Of a DNA stretch of 56,974 nt, positions 1 through 7,571 are shown piece by piece. The stretch lies in contig CANIVU010000054.1 of assembly GCA_947470805.1 (NCBI GenBank), forward strand, positions 1 to 56,974, written 5' to 3'. Source of the stretch: Acidobacteriota bacterium (GTDB lineage Bacteria; Acidobacteriota; Terriglobia; Bryobacterales; Bryobacteraceae). A model generated the notes under the pieces. The model was not told the DNA's origin, made no database searches, and worked only from the letters and a program-made list of their open reading frames with translations. A program made the position numbers and the translations under genes. The number at the start of each line of letters is the position of its first letter. Within the stretch, counting starts at the first letter, position 1.

Positions 1-1443
1 GGGCCGTACCTGCGAAGGACTTCCGGCCGCTCGATCTGTGAAAACTGAATATACTTGCTCTCGGGTCTGGCGAGCCCGAAATCCGAGCGCACCCCGGCAG
101 ACCTTGGCCGGGGATGCCCTGCGGATTACTTTTTTCTGGGACGCCGATGCCAACTCTGCCTGGGCAGCCGAGCTGGCATCGGCTTGGTTGAGTCGCAGAA
201 TCATCTCTTCGACGAGCTTCTCATCGGCGCCCAATTGCCGCAGTCGCTTGGCATGATGCCGCACGAGCTTGGCTTTCTCGGTGGCATGCACCACACCGGG
301 GTCCGGCTCCTGGTAAGGTCGATTCTCTTTCAAGATCGCGTACACCACTTCGAGCAGACTATGGGCAATGGCGACGTTGGCTTTCGCCTTCCCCAGTCGG
401 CCCATCCACCGGTGAAACTTACGTTGGAAGATCGAATCCTTCGTGCGCGCCGCCGCCCATCCCGCCTGCACCAGGGCCGCCAGAAGGAATTTGTTCCCCT
501 TCTTGATCCGGCTCTTTTTGTTCTTGCCGGCCGACCGGTTATTTCCCGGACAGATGCCCGCCCAACTCGACAGGTGCTGGGCCGAAGGAAACTGATTCAT
601 GTCCGGCCCAATCTCAGCCAGCAGAATCGCCGCCGTCATTTCCTTCAGCCCAGGGATGGTTTGCAGGAGCTCATACTGCGTTTTCCAAGGGGTCACCTTT
701 TCGGCAATCTTGCTCTCCAACTCCTCCATCTGCATGTCGAGCAGAACCGCGTGATCGACACTTTGGCTGATCAGCCACCGGTAATGGTCATTCATCTGGT
801 GGCCTCGCAGCGCCTCGGTCAACTCCGGAATTCTCTTCCTTAGCTGGCGTTTGCTGAGCTCGGTAATCTGCTCCACCGCCACTTCCTCGCCCCCGATCAG
901 GACGTGGATCATGGCCTGCCCGGAGACACCAAACATGTCGCTGATGATGTTACCCAGCTTCACATTGGTCACCTCAAGAACCTTCTGAATCCGGTTCTTC
1001 TCCGCGGCGAAGTTACTCAGCAGCTTCTTCCGCCGCCGCGTTAAATCCCGCAACTCGACCACGCTCTTGGACGGCAAGAAGCTGCCCTTCAGAAGTCCAT
1101 GCCGATGCAGATGAGCCAAATGAATGGCATCCCGGAAGTCCGTTTTGTTGCCACGCTCCGGCTTGTGCTTCTTCGCACAGATCAGAACGATCTCCACGCT
1201 CCCTTCCAATACATTCTTGATCGGAATCCAATACGATCCCGTACTTTCCATCGCCACGCTGGTGCAGCCCTCCTGGATGAGCCACGCCCGGAGTTCTTCC
1301 AATGCCGGCACGGTTGTTTCAAACTCCCGTGTCCGCAATTCTCCGTCCTGATCGGCTGGACCCGTAATGACAGCTACCGCTATCTCTCGTTTGCCGACGT
1401 CGATGCCAGCGCACCGCTCCAATACTGCCGGGATCTCAATCAT
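1..1443 (-). CDS. IS110-family transposase, C-terminus off the left edge
   Basis: This is a DEDD (RuvC-like) transposase/recombinase of the IS110 family, which moves DNA through a double-strand recombination reaction. The reading frame is open from ATG at 1443 to the window edge. The acidic residues D15 (AGIDVGKRE), E66 (AMESTG), D102 and D105 (KTDFRDA) fit the DEDD set. The later block LQTIPGLKEM ... SSWAGICPG fits the Tnp_IS110 C-terminal domain with its catalytic serine. AAAGGAG lies about 7 bases upstream of the ATG, which fixes the start. The 481 visible codons exceed the usual 300-450, so roughly the last 70 codons may be an unusual tail. Identity is secure; the true end is not visible. 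Confidence 0.9.
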   Translation of the reverse strand, partial: MIEIPAVLERCAGIDVGKREIAVAVITGPADQDGELRTREFETTVPALEELRAWLIQEGCTSVAMESTGSYWIPIKNVLEGSVEIVLICAKKHKPERGNKTDFRDAIHLAHLHRHGLLKGSFLPSKSVVELRDLTRRRKKLLSNFAAEKNRIQKVLEVTNVKLGNIISDMFGVSGQAMIHVLIGGEEVAVEQITELSKRQLRKRIPELTEALRGHQMNDHYRWLISQSVDHAVLLDMQMEELESKIAEKVTPWKTQYELLQTIPGLKEMTAAILLAEIGPDMNQFPSAQHLSSWAGICPGNNRSAGKNKKSRIKKGNKFLLAALVQAGWAAARTKDSIFQRKFHRWMGRLGKAKANVAIAHSLLEVVYAILKENRPYQEPDPGVVHATEKAKLVRHHAKRLRQLGADEKLVEEMILRLNQADASSAAQAELASASQKKVIRRASPAKVCRGALGFRARQTREQVYSVFTDRAAGSPSQVRP

Positions 1444-1680
1444 TGCGCTACTCCTTTACCTGCAGAGCGAGCAGCCGGCGTATCAGACTACACTTTGCCT
1501 CACGGGCCGTTAAACGGCTCCAATCCGGGATCCTTATCCGCCAGCCGGACCAGGTTGACAAACGGGGTGTTCATCCTCCAGGAAGATCGACGGTCTTCGC
1601 TCGTCCGCTCCGCCATTCTAGCCCCTCAGCACCCCCATTTTCATTCATCGGGGTGCTCGCCCCACGGGCGGCCGTATTGG
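1444..1680 (-). ncRNA. IS110 upstream non-coding end, candidate bridge-RNA region
   Basis: This stretch of about 237 bases lies upstream of the transposase start and contains no convincing gene. In IS110-group elements the non-coding end next to the transposase is known to encode a bridge RNA that pairs with target and donor DNA. The sequence can form stem-loops: an 8-bp stem AGCACCCC/GGGGTGCT (1628-1635 with 1650-1657) and a compact GCCGTT/AACGGC palindrome near 1507-1518. The RNA itself is inferred from family knowledge and position; its ends and guide loops were not determined. Confidence 0.4.
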
Positions 1681-1842
1681 TTGACAACCGAATATACCCG
1701 CACCCGGGCCCGGCGAGCCCGAAATCCGAGCGTACCCCGGCAGACCTTCGCCGGGCACGTCTTGCGGATCACCTCCTGTCGTGACGAGTCCGGCTCTGCC
1801 GCCAAAGCAGGGCCGGCATCTGCCTTGGTCCATCCTCGCAAT
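1681..1842 (-). pseudogene. Remnant of a related IS110 transposase tail
   Basis: About 160 bases here match positions 42-201, which are inside the tail of the intact transposase, in the same orientation and without obvious gaps. Translated on the minus strand both copies keep the block PAKVCRG-x-LGF, and both have VIR nine to ten residues before it. A small hairpin, CCCGGC/GCCGGG around AGACCTTC, is kept in both copies. The rest of the second transposase is absent, so this is read as a decayed older copy or duplicated element end. Confidence 0.6.
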
Positions 1843-2087
1843 CAATGCCGGCACGCCGCCCGCAATCGCGACCTGCGCCCGACATTCCTCGGCGCCAACG
1901 TCCGCACCCGCCACCGCGGAACGACCGAGCCCGCTATCCCCGAAGCGCCAGCCGCCAGCATCGAAGACAGCACCCCGCGACCACCCAGCAACCAGCAACC
2001 CAATAGTCCGCACCGCTCACCGCCCCATCCGCACCGCTTACCATGGTTTTCATCGAGCCGCCGCCCGCTAAGCCGCACGATGGACCC
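1843..2087. other. Non-coding stretch before the kinase gene
   Basis: No supported gene was found here; overlapping open frames are compositional shadows of GC-rich DNA. No clear promoter or ribosome-binding site for the downstream kinase could be recognised. An upstream in-frame ATG at 2043 would extend the kinase by 15 proline-rich residues. Confidence 0.4.
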
Positions 2088-3842
2088 ATGCCAGCCGCAA
2101 CAACCATCGCCAACGCCGCCTTCGCCCTCGCCTCCCTCACCATGGCCGCGGCCTTCGCCACCCGCGTCCGCCTCCGGGGTCGCGCCATCCTCCTCCTGCT
2201 CATCCTGCTCACGCTAACGGCGTTCTACACCCTCGCCGCTCTCGGCCCCGATTGGGCGCTCCCGGCCCTTTACCTCCAAATCGCCGCCGCCATGCTCTGT
2301 GTCCACTACTTCTCCGCCTGCGCCGCGTCCCTGCTCGAATCGGTCGGCGAAGCCAAATATACGGCCCACCTCCCCGTCATCTTCTCCTACGGCTTCCTCG
2401 CCATCCCATTCATCCGGGACCACAACGCCATCCTTACCCGCGGCGAGGCCATCTTCTTCCCAAACACGTTGACAATGTTCATGGTGGTCGTCGGAGCGCT
2501 GTTCCGAAACCTGCCCAAGTCCGAAAACGTGAACCTCCGCTGGTGGGGCGGCGCGCCCCAGCAGCCAACCTCCCTCCACCTGACCCCCACCCGCGAAACC
2601 GAACCGCTCACCATCTCCGCCACCGCCTGGGACATCCGTACCCTCGCCACCGCCTTCCTCCCGCTCATCCTGGTCGACATCACCGTCTGGACCTACCCCA
2701 ACCAGCTGCTGCCCCAACTCGCCATGCTCCCCAGCATCGCCGGCCTCATCTACTTCCAAACCCGCGCCACCTTCTTCGACCTCCTCATAAAACGCGGCGC
2801 TGTCCTCGGCGCGCTCCTCCTCCTCGCCCTCCTCGCCGCCCCCTCCATCGGGGCGGCTTTCGCCGTTTCCGGCCTCTCCGCCGCCTACGCCTTCTTCCTC
2901 GCCGTCGGCCCCATCGACACGGCCCTCGACCGCCTCGTCTTCCGCCGGCCCGACTACCGCCAGACCCTCGCCCAAATCACCAGCGGCATCGCCAAATGCG
3001 CGAGCGAACAAGCTGCCATCGACCACGTCACCACCGCCCTTGCCCCGGCGCTCCATGCCGAATGGGCCCGCTTCGACCCCGTGCCCGACCCCGCCGCCGC
3101 CGCCTTCGTCGCCCTGCCCCCGCACGGCGTCCTCTCCCTCGGCCCCCGCCGCCGCGGCCGCCCCTACCAGTCCCAGGACGCCACCTTCATCGACGGCGTC
3201 GCCGCCCACCTTGCCGCCGCCCTCGAAGGCTTCGACGCCCGCAAACAGCGCCAGCTCGCCGCCGAAGCCGAGCTCCGCGCCCTCCGCGCCCAGATCAACC
3301 CCCACTTCCTCTTCAACTCCCTCAACTCCCTCGCCGACATGGTCAAGGACTCCCCCCTCACCGAACAGGCCGTCCTCAACCTCGCCCGCATCTTTCGCTA
3401 CGCCCTCGACTCCACCCGCCAGCCCACCGTCCCCCTTGCCGACGAGGTCCGCTTCCTCACCTCCTACCTCGACATCGAGCGGCTCCGCTTCGAGGACCGC
3501 CTCACCTACACCCTCGACTGCCCGGCCGAACTCGGCGCCCTCCTCGTCCCGCCCATGCTCATCCAGCCGCTCGTCGAAAACGCCGTCAAACACGGCATCG
3601 CCCCCCAACTCGCCGGCGGCGCCATCGCCATCACCGTCGCGATGCCAGCCGCGGATCGGATCCTGGTCACCGTGGCCGACACCGGCCCCGGCTTCGACCC
3701 CAACCAACCCTCAAAAGGCGTCGGCCTCTCGAACGTCCGCCAACGCGTCGAAGCCCTCCCCAACGGCCGCTTCACCGCCGCCTCCACCCTGGGCGCCGGA
3801 TCCCGCGTTACCCTCGAATGGAGCCTGCCATGCGAGTCCTGA
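2088..3842 (+). CDS. LytS/YehU-type membrane sensor histidine kinase
   Basis: This is the membrane sensor of a two-component system; it would autophosphorylate on histidine and pass the phosphate to the regulator encoded next. The first half is hydrophobic, with several predicted membrane segments and no recognisable ligand domain. A GAF-like linker may follow at about residues 280-380. The His_kinase motif INPHFLFNSL (His at codon 3303-3305) and the N-box LVENAVKHG and G-box DTGPGF/GVGLSNV of the ATPase domain are clear. The start at 2088 is a choice: ATG at 2043 is in frame, and neither has a good ribosome-binding site. It overlaps the regulator by 13 bases, indicating coupled translation. 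The stimulus is unknown. Confidence 0.9.
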   Translation: MPAATTIANAAFALASLTMAAAFATRVRLRGRAILLLLILLTLTAFYTLAALGPDWALPALYLQIAAAMLCVHYFSACAASLLESVGEAKYTAHLPVIFSYGFLAIPFIRDHNAILTRGEAIFFPNTLTMFMVVVGALFRNLPKSENVNLRWWGGAPQQPTSLHLTPTRETEPLTISATAWDIRTLATAFLPLILVDITVWTYPNQLLPQLAMLPSIAGLIYFQTRATFFDLLIKRGAVLGALLLLALLAAPSIGAAFAVSGLSAAYAFFLAVGPIDTALDRLVFRRPDYRQTLAQITSGIAKCASEQAAIDHVTTALAPALHAEWARFDPVPDPAAAAFVALPPHGVLSLGPRRRGRPYQSQDATFIDGVAAHLAAALEGFDARKQRQLAAEAELRALRAQINPHFLFNSLNSLADMVKDSPLTEQAVLNLARIFRYALDSTRQPTVPLADEVRFLTSYLDIERLRFEDRLTYTLDCPAELGALLVPPMLIQPLVENAVKHGIAPQLAGGAIAITVAMPAADRILVTVADTGPGFDPNQPSKGVGLSNVRQRVEALPNGRFTAASTLGAGSRVTLEWSLPCES

Positions 3843-4540
3843 TCGTCGACGATGAACGCCGCGCCCGTGAACGCCTCGCCCGCCTCCTGGGCGCCTTCGA
3901 AGGCCTGACCATTGCCGGCGAAGCCGGCAATGGTCTGGAGGCCATCGAGCAGGTCCAGACCCTCCGCCCCGACGCCCTCTTCCTCGACATCCAGATGCCC
4001 GGCATGGACGGCTTCGAGGTCCTCGAGAACCTGCCCGCCCGCCCCCACGTGGTCTTCGTCACCGCCTACGACCAGTACGCTCTGCAGGCCTTCGCCGCCA
4101 ACGCGCTCGACTACCTCCTCAAACCCGTCGAGCCCGAACCGCTGGCCCGCGCCGTCTCCCGCCTTCGCGAGCGCCAGTCGAACGTCGACGCCCTCCTCGC
4201 CTCCCGCCCGCCGCTCAAGCGCCTCGTCGGCAAGCGCCTGCAGCGCCTCCACGTCCTCCCGGTCGAGACCATCGCCTACTTCGTGGCCGAGGACGAGCTC
4301 GTCTTCGCCGCCACCGCCGAAGGCCGCTTCCTGCTCAACTCGACCCTCCGTGACCTCGAAGCCCGCCTCGACCCCGACCAGTTCGTCCGCGTTCACAAGA
4401 GCGCCATCGTCAACCTCGCCAAGGTCGCCGAGATTGACCCCGATACCCGCTCCAGCGGCTCCGTCCGCCTGGCGACCGGCGAGACCCTCGAACTCAGCCG
4501 CCGCTACGCCGCCCGCCTCCGCGAACTGCTGGGCTGGTAA
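3830..4540 (+). CDS. LytTR-family response regulator
   Basis: This 236-residue cytoplasmic transcription regulator is the partner of the kinase before it. The receiver domain has the acidic pair near residues 7-8 (VDDE), the phosphoacceptor D53 (FLDIQMPGMDG), T/S near VTAYD and the conserved lysine in LLKPVE. A LytTR DNA-binding domain fills roughly residues 130-236, with FVRVHKSAIVNLAKV typical of that fold. The start ATG lies inside the end of the kinase gene. LytTR regulators usually control few, often adjacent, genes, so the oxidoreductase 16 bases downstream could be a target or operon member. That link is inference. Confidence 0.93.
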   Translation: MRVLIVDDERRARERLARLLGAFEGLTIAGEAGNGLEAIEQVQTLRPDALFLDIQMPGMDGFEVLENLPARPHVVFVTAYDQYALQAFAANALDYLLKPVEPEPLARAVSRLRERQSNVDALLASRPPLKRLVGKRLQRLHVLPVETIAYFVAEDELVFAATAEGRFLLNSTLRDLEARLDPDQFVRVHKSAIVNLAKVAEIDPDTRSSGSVRLATGETLELSRRYAARLRELLGW

Positions 4541-4556
4541 ACTGGGCGTGCACCCC

Positions 4557-5888
4557 ATGTCCATTTCCCGTCGCCACTTCTTCTACGGCTCGCTCGCCGC
4601 CAGCGCGGTCAACGCCGCCCCCACGCTCAAGTCCCTCGGCTATAAGTCGCCCTCGGAGAAGCTCAACATCGCCGCCATCGGCTCCGGTGGCAAGGGCTTC
4701 ACGGACTTGAACGGTTGCGCCGGGGAGAACATCGTCGCCCTCTGCGACCCCGATGACAAGCGCGCCGAACGCGCCTTCAAACAGTTCCCCAATGCCCCGA
4801 AGTACAAGGACTTCCGGGTCATGCTGGACAAGCACAAGGACATCGACGCCGTCCTTGTCTCCTGTCCCGATCACATGCACGCCACCGCCTCCATGTGGGC
4901 CATGGCGCGCGGCAAGCACGTCTACTGTCAGAAGCCGCTTACCCGCACCGTTTGGGAGGCACAGCAGCTCACCGCCGGTGCCGCCAAGTACGGCGTCGCG
5001 ACCCAGATGGGCAACCAGGGCTACTCCAACGCCGGCGCCCGCGAATGCGCCGAGATCATCTGGAGTGGCGAGATCGGCAACGTCACCGAAGTCCATGCCT
5101 GGACCGATCGCCCCGGCACCTACTGGCCCCAGGGCACCGGAGTTGAACCCAAGACCGAAGCCGTCCCGGCGCACCTGGATTGGAACGCCTGGCTCGGCGC
5201 TTCCCCGGACCGTCCGTACAGCCCGGCCATCGCCCCGCGCACCTGGCGCGCGTTCCCCGAATACGGCTGCGGCGCCATCGGCGACATGGCCTGCCACATC
5301 ATGGGCACGCCCAACATGGCCATGCGCCTCTCCCTCACCGGCCCCACCTCGGTCGAGTGCATCAAGAAAGAGGGCGTGGGCAAGTACACCTTCCCCAACC
5401 AGACCGTTATCCGCTTCGACTTCCCGGCCCGCGGTCCGCTGCCGCCCGTCAAGGTCTTCTGGTACGACAGCCTGAAGAACATGCCCAAGTTCGACGGCGT
5501 CCCGGCCGGCGAGCTGATCGGCGACAAGGACAACAACGGCAGCCTCTTCATCGGCGATAAGGGCATGGTTACCACCGGTTGCTACGGCGAGCGGACCCGC
5601 CTCCTGCCCGATGCCCGCATGAAGGACTACAAGCTCCCGGCGCAGCTGCTGACCCGCTCCCCCGGCCACTACCGCGACTGGATTCGCGCCTGCAAGGGCG
5701 GCGATCCGGCCTGCTCCAACTTCTCCGTCGCCGGTCCGTTCGTGCAGTGGATGCTGCTGGGCGTGATCGCCATGAAGGTGGACGGCAAGCTGGAATGGGA
5801 CAACGCTGCCAGCCGCTTCACCAACAACAAGGAAGCCAACGAGCTGCTGAAGCCGGTCTTCCGCAAGGGCTGGCACTTCGTCGGCTAG
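4557..5888 (+). CDS. Exported Gfo/Idh/MocA-family oxidoreductase
   Basis: This NAD(P)-dependent oxidoreductase of 443 residues probably acts on sugars, inositols or related polyols after export. The N-terminus SRRHFFYGSLAASAVNA is a twin-arginine-type signal. A Rossmann fold follows with AAIGSGGKGF, then the catalytic-lysine motif seen here as YCQKPL instead of the common EKP. The C-terminal domain contains the expected DMACHIMG histidine region. It starts 16 bases after the response regulator, so it may be cotranscribed. Substrate cannot be assigned. Many Acidobacteriota and Planctomycetota carry large paralogous sets of this exported type. Confidence 0.9.
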   Translation: MSISRRHFFYGSLAASAVNAAPTLKSLGYKSPSEKLNIAAIGSGGKGFTDLNGCAGENIVALCDPDDKRAERAFKQFPNAPKYKDFRVMLDKHKDIDAVLVSCPDHMHATASMWAMARGKHVYCQKPLTRTVWEAQQLTAGAAKYGVATQMGNQGYSNAGARECAEIIWSGEIGNVTEVHAWTDRPGTYWPQGTGVEPKTEAVPAHLDWNAWLGASPDRPYSPAIAPRTWRAFPEYGCGAIGDMACHIMGTPNMAMRLSLTGPTSVECIKKEGVGKYTFPNQTVIRFDFPARGPLPPVKVFWYDSLKNMPKFDGVPAGELIGDKDNNGSLFIGDKGMVTTGCYGERTRLLPDARMKDYKLPAQLLTRSPGHYRDWIRACKGGDPACSNFSVAGPFVQWMLLGVIAMKVDGKLEWDNAASRFTNNKEANELLKPVFRKGWHFVG

Positions 5889-6328
5889 GGAGCCGGCGCG
5901 GCGAATAACTGCACGATAACCGGGCCATCGGGGCCGCTGGCGACACCCACGCCGGTCTCCGCGAAGGCCCGGTTTCGTATGTTGGCCCGATGCGGCGCGC
6001 TGCCCATCCACCCTCGCTCCAGGGCCTCGATGGTCCTCTGCCCGGCGGCCAGATTCTCGGCCACACTGGTATACCGGTATCCCTCGGCGCGGATGAAATC
6101 CCAGGGCGTGCGGCCGTCGGGCGTATCGTGGCTGAAGTAGCCGCGGCGGGCCATGTCGTTGGCCTTGGCCTGCGCCGCCCGGGCCAGCGGGAGCGAATGG
6201 CGCAACGCCGGTACCTCGGCGCGGGCCCGCTGGCGGTTGGCCATCCGCAGCACGCCGTCCGCCGTGATGCCATCCGCGAATAGGGCCGCGGCGGCGAGGG
6301 CTAGGAGAGCAAGCGTCCGAGCAGCCAT
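5885..6328 (-). CDS. CAP/SCP-domain secreted protein
   Basis: A 147-residue protein with a signal peptide (MAARTLALLALAAAALFA) and one CAP domain of the bacterial YkwD/SCP type. Characteristic pieces are the ALRHSLPLARAAQAKANDMA helix, GYFSHDTPDGRTPWDFI, the VAENLAAG block and GWMGSAPHRANI. Bacterial CAP proteins are extracellular and of mostly unknown function. Its stop overlaps the stop of the convergent oxidoreductase by 4 bases, and its start overlaps the end of the NTF2-like gene, so it is probably the last gene of a minus-strand operon. Confidence 0.9.
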   Translation of the reverse strand: MAARTLALLALAAAALFADGITADGVLRMANRQRARAEVPALRHSLPLARAAQAKANDMARRGYFSHDTPDGRTPWDFIRAEGYRYTSVAENLAAGQRTIEALERGWMGSAPHRANIRNRAFAETGVGVASGPDGPVIVQLFAAPAP

Positions 6329-6825
6329 CCCAGGAACACCCCCACGGCCAGCGCGCCCGCGCCCACCATCATGAGGGCACGTTTGGCTTCATCGAGCAGG
6401 ACGTTGTTGAAGACGTTGGCCGACAGGTGCAGTCCGACCACCTTCCACTGCCCGTCGATCTTGGCGATGGTCGTCGACCAGCGGGACTGGAGCTTGAAGG
6501 GGCCGCGGAAGGTCGGGGTGAACTCGTCCTCCATAGAGCCATCGGCGATGGCCACGGTGCCATCGGCCAGGAAGCGGGCCGGGCCGCTGAGGGTGGCCTT
6601 GGTGGTGTAGCTCTTGAGGATCCGGTCCTTCCCTTTCACCATGCGGTCGTAGTAGGCGAAGATCTCGGCCGGGCCGCGGGATACTTCGCCGTTGGCCCAG
6701 ACGACGGTGGCGTTGGGGTCCATTTGTTGCACCATGCCGTCGAGGCTTTGGGCGTTGATGGAGGCCTCGACGTCCCGGAGGATCTGGATGAGCTGTTCGC
6801 GGTCCTGAGCGTGCGAGTCTGTCAT
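6301..6825 (-). CDS. NTF2-like (SnoaL/DUF4440) protein with C-terminal membrane anchor
   Basis: The first 130 residues look like an NTF2-like alpha+beta barrel: IQILRDVEASINAQSLDGMV, VVWANGEVSRG, STTIAKIDGQWKVVGLHLS. The last 30 residues (MMVGAGALAVGVFLGWLLG) form a single membrane segment, which is unusual for this fold and would tether the domain to the membrane. ATG at 6825 is preferred; an in-frame GTG at 6834 is possible, and neither has a strong ribosome-binding site. It overlaps the CAP gene. The ligand or reaction is unknown. Confidence 0.8.
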   Translation of the reverse strand: MTDSHAQDREQLIQILRDVEASINAQSLDGMVQQMDPNATVVWANGEVSRGPAEIFAYYDRMVKGKDRILKSYTTKATLSGPARFLADGTVAIADGSMEDEFTPTFRGPFKLQSRWSTTIAKIDGQWKVVGLHLSANVFNNVLLDEAKRALMMVGAGALAVGVFLGWLLGRLLS

Positions 6826-6864
6826 GGTTGTCACATTACCACGCGGGTAAGGACCTGTTCGTCC

Positions 6865-7233
6865 TCACTGCCGGAGATCAGGAACTCGTAGGTGGATTAG
6901 GAGTCCGTCCTCTTTTTCGCGGCCGCCCTTCTGGAAGCCGCGGTGGTATTCGCCGAGGGTCCCGCAGACGGGGCACGGCGTGGTGCGGCGGGTGATCAGA
7001 TCCATGACCTCTCCTGCGTTTTCGAGGGGGAAGGGGAAGACCCGGACGGTGCCGGTGGGGAAGGCCAGGTCCAGATGGTTGAGGGGCCCGAGCTGGCCGC
7101 CGAAACCGGCTAGCAGCGGCATGTGCCGGCGGAGCCCTTGATACGCAAGGAGGAGGCCGAGGCTGCCGAACTGGGTGCCCCGGAATGCCTGGCGCAGGAA
7201 CTAGTCGCGACGGAGCTGGGGAGTAACGGTCAT
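6865..7233 (-). pseudogene. Small CPVCG protein gene interrupted by in-frame TAG
   Basis: An ATG at 7233 overlaps the TGA of the upstream gene (ATGA), a classic coupled start. It opens a frame MTVTPQLRRD that ends at TAG (7201-7203) after ten codons. The same frame then continues for 111 codons to TGA at 6865, with a CPVCG motif that could be half of a zinc knuckle. If the TAG is ignored the product has about 122 residues. The next internal ATG is at 7122 and would give an 85-residue protein. A recent CAG-to-TAG change is the simplest reading; a sequencing error is possible. The function is not recognised. Confidence 0.5.
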
Positions 7234-7568
7234 CGGCCAAAGCGGCGGAACCAGTAGACGGCGAAGGCCGTGCCGAGCGGGAATTCGACGGCGGCGATCC
7301 AGGCGGTGACTCGAGCGATCCCCGGTGCCCAGGAGGCGCCGGAGCGCAGGGCGAAGCCGGTGACGAGAGACAGGATCAGCAGCAGGCCGGAGAGCCCGGT
7401 GAGCCCGGCGCCTCCGAGCAGAAGCCGTTCTCCCAGCAGGGCCTGTTCCTTGGTCTGGGCGCCGAACAGGCCGCCAAAGCCCATGCCGGCGACGCCCAGG
7501 CCGAAGAAGACAACGAAGCACTGGAGGAAGGCGAACAGGAGGTAGGAGCGGTTGGCGGATTTATCCAT
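7230..7568 (-). CDS. Small hydrophobic membrane protein, unknown function
   Basis: A 112-residue protein with about three membrane-spanning segments (LLFAFLQCFVVFFGLGVAG, LTGLSGLLLILSLVTGFAL, VTAWIAAVEFPLGTAFAVYW). No motif links it to a known family. It begins 3 bases after the large membrane protein gene and overlaps the next start by ATGA, so the three genes form one transcription unit. Confidence 0.7.
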   Translation of the reverse strand: MDKSANRSYLLFAFLQCFVVFFGLGVAGMGFGGLFGAQTKEQALLGERLLLGGAGLTGLSGLLLILSLVTGFALRSGASWAPGIARVTAWIAAVEFPLGTAFAVYWFRRFGR

Positions 7569-7571
7569 CGG

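Larger units (their letters stand above)
1..1680 (-). mobile_element. IS110-family insertion sequence, partial
   Basis: The element comprises the transposase gene and its upstream non-coding end. IS110 elements usually lack terminal inverted repeats and target duplications, so the ends cannot be set by eye. The right boundary is placed provisionally where similarity to a second transposase tail begins, near 1681. The left boundary lies outside the window. Confidence 0.6.

Noticed and set aside
55-843. Plus-strand ORF of 262 codons at the left end
   Set aside because: It opposes the IS110 transposase, whose DEDD residues are intact on the minus strand.
2214-3707. Minus-strand ORF opposite the histidine kinase
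   Set aside because: Glycine/glutamate-rich shadow; the plus frame has intact kinase motifs.
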